Part shown: positions 62,546 through 64,000 of the stretch, piece after piece | Numbering within the stretch: position 1 is the stretch's first letter | Layout: each line of letters starts with the position of its first letter | Source: Proteles cristata cristata | Taxonomy: Eukaryota; Chordata; Mammalia; Carnivora; Hyaenidae | Length of the DNA stretch: 64,000 nucleotides | Assembly (NCBI GenBank): GCA_017311185.1 | Contig: JAESUZ010003499.1 | Span: forward strand, 806,001 to 870,000 | Direction: 5' to 3' | The notes under the pieces: generated by a model | The model's input: the letters and a program-made list of their open reading frames with translations, nothing else | What the model was told of the DNA's origin: nothing | Database searches by the model: none | Made by a program: the position numbers and the translations under genes

Positions 62546-64000
62546 CCCTCTTTCTTCGGCGCAGCTTCCCGAGGGGCCGGGCCAGGAGTGAATGGCCCCG
62601 CTTCCCGCCCCGCGCCCCCTCCCCCTGGCGGGGAGAACATCTTTATCCCCGCCGCCGCCGCCGCCCCGGCCCCCATTCACGCTCCCGGGCTCCGGGCGGA
62701 ACGAATCGATCGGCCGCGGCTCTTCGGAGGTCACCCGCGTGGCCTGGGCTCCCCCTTCTCCCGGAGCCCACGGGAGTGGAGAGGGGGAGCGGCGGCAGGC
62801 CGATGGCCCCACGGACTCAGGGACACTTGGATGGGGGTGGTGGCAAGGGCAGGGGAGCCCCGCGAAGGGTGGCCGGCCCAGGGCCGGTGAAGAGGGACTC
62901 GGGGTCCCGCGGCCGCCCGACACGGGCTCGTATCTACCTGTTGCCCCGCACAGAGCGGAGCGTGGAGAGAACGGGGGCCACGGTCCGGGCACCTCTCGAG
63001 GCACAGGCGCGTCCCCCTCGGGGCCCGGCGGCAGCGCCCCCGCCCCCGGAGACCCGGGAGTCGGGGTGGGGGGCGGCCCAGGGCTCCCCCGGCCCCGCGG
63101 CCCGGCCAGCAGGGCCCTTTCGTTCTCGCCTCTGCGCCCCGGCTCAGCTCGGGGGGCGCCCCGGTCCAGATTGCGCGCTTCGGTGGGGCGTCCCGAGGCG
63201 AAGCCGGGTGCCCGGCTCCCGCGCCCTCGCTCAGCCGCCCCGACTCGGGTGCAGGGGGGGCGCGAGTCGGCCAGGCGGGGCCGAGCGCCCGGGTCCCCGC
63301 CCCTCCCGCCCCGCGGGCCCTCGGAGGCGCAGAAAGGAGCCCATTGTCCGCCGGGAAATACATTTTGGGGGGCCGAGTGAAAGCCCGTCTTTCTTTTGAA
63401 CTTTAGAAGAAAGTCTGCCCTCGCCCCTCGGAGGGAGAGATTTGTCTCCCCTCCCGGGGGCCCCCGCGCGCCCCCTCCTCCCGAAACATCTGCCGGGGGA
63501 AAATCCACCCTGGAGGGCAGATCGTGCTCGCTCTAAGCCCCGCGAACTCATTAAAAAGATATTAGCGGCGGGGGCAGGTCCCGCGCAGGTATCGATCGCC
63601 CGGAATGAGCCCGAGGAAGAAAAGGCGAAGAATGCGGTCGCGCCGCGCCGCGCCCCCCTACCCGGCTCCCCCGGCCCCCCGCGCCCCAGCCCCGCGGCGG
63701 CGGTGGGGCCCCCCGCGCTCCCCGCGCTTCTCCGGCGCGCTCTCCCTTCGGCCCGCGCTGCGGCCCCCTCGCCGGCGTCCGCACACCACGCGGCTTCCGC
63801 GTCCCATTTCTCTCCCGCGCCGAGTCCCATCCCCGCCGTCGTGGCCCGGGGAGCGCCTTCCTCTCGTGGGGCCCGCGGGTCCCCCGGCCGCGTTCCCGCG
63901 GGACGGCTCAGGGCTCCAGCGCCGCCGAAGGCCCGGTGCGCTGCGAGGTGGGGCGGCGGCGCGGGCCGGAGAAACGGCCTCGATGGACGGGGCTCGGGCC

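Larger units (their letters stand above)
60701..64000. other. CpG-rich region upstream of PRDM12, no gene recognised
   Basis: 3.3 kb without any SINE, L1 or MIR that I can recognise, increasingly GC-rich to the right edge. Long open frames on both strands are composition-driven. It contains a CTCF-like motif (61.44 kb) and a candidate conserved block (62.45 kb). Confidence 0.7.

Noticed and set aside
62480..63508. Long open frames on both strands upstream of PRDM12 (up to 342 codons)
   Set aside because: Pro/Gly/Arg/Ala-rich in every frame, no start context, splice signals or recognisable domain; explained by GC-rich composition.

Overview
The window is nuclear DNA from a placental mammal, most likely a feliform (cat-like) carnivore. 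About 58 tRNA-Lys-type CAN-SINEs are scattered through it, starting GGGGCGCCTGGGTGGCTC and ending in a CT-rich tract plus an A-rich tail, which is the cat-type rather than the dog-type element. Old MIR, L2 and L1 fragments fill part of the remainder. Three genes are recognised, all transcribed from the minus strand. Their order matches human 9q34.12 (PRDM12 - EXOSC2 - ABL1), seen here in reverse.

Layout. 1-19,116 is the 5' end of the giant first intron of ABL1; it holds only repeats and unassigned sequence. 19,117-19,252 is the coding part of ABL1 exon 1b (45 codons plus one base, N-myristoylation start MGQQ). A CpG-island promoter region follows at about 19,930-21,070. The spacer at 21.1-24.8 kb contains a strong CTCF-like motif. 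EXOSC2 (exosome subunit RRP4) is complete: nine coding exons between 35,212 and 25,308 join in frame to 293 codons, and a polyadenylation signal lies at 24,821. Its start codon is embedded in a YY1 motif. 35.3-42.9 kb is intergenic with MIR, L2, L1 and SINEs. PRDM12 is also complete: five coding exons between 59,366 and 44,331 encode 364 aa, with a polyadenylation signal at 42,993 and a CRE/CCAAT/TATA promoter at 59,806-59,862. From 59.9 to 64 kb is a CpG-rich upstream region with no gene that I can support.

EXOSC2 is a housekeeping RNA-decay and RNA-processing factor. ABL1 is a broadly expressed tyrosine kinase. PRDM12 is a tightly restricted neural and nociceptor transcriptional regulator. 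The sequence reflects this contrast: SINEs are dense from 1 to 53.4 kb and absent from 53.4 to 64 kb, across PRDM12 exons 1-3 and the upstream CpG-rich DNA, where unique non-coding blocks resemble developmental enhancers.

I found no prokaryote-style system, CRISPR array or new gene family. The most interesting items are the short (9-residue) PRDM12 polyalanine tract, a GC minisatellite starting at the PRDM12 stop codon, candidate PRDM12 enhancers, divergent CTCF-like motifs, and a set of nested young SINE insertions with readable target-site duplications.
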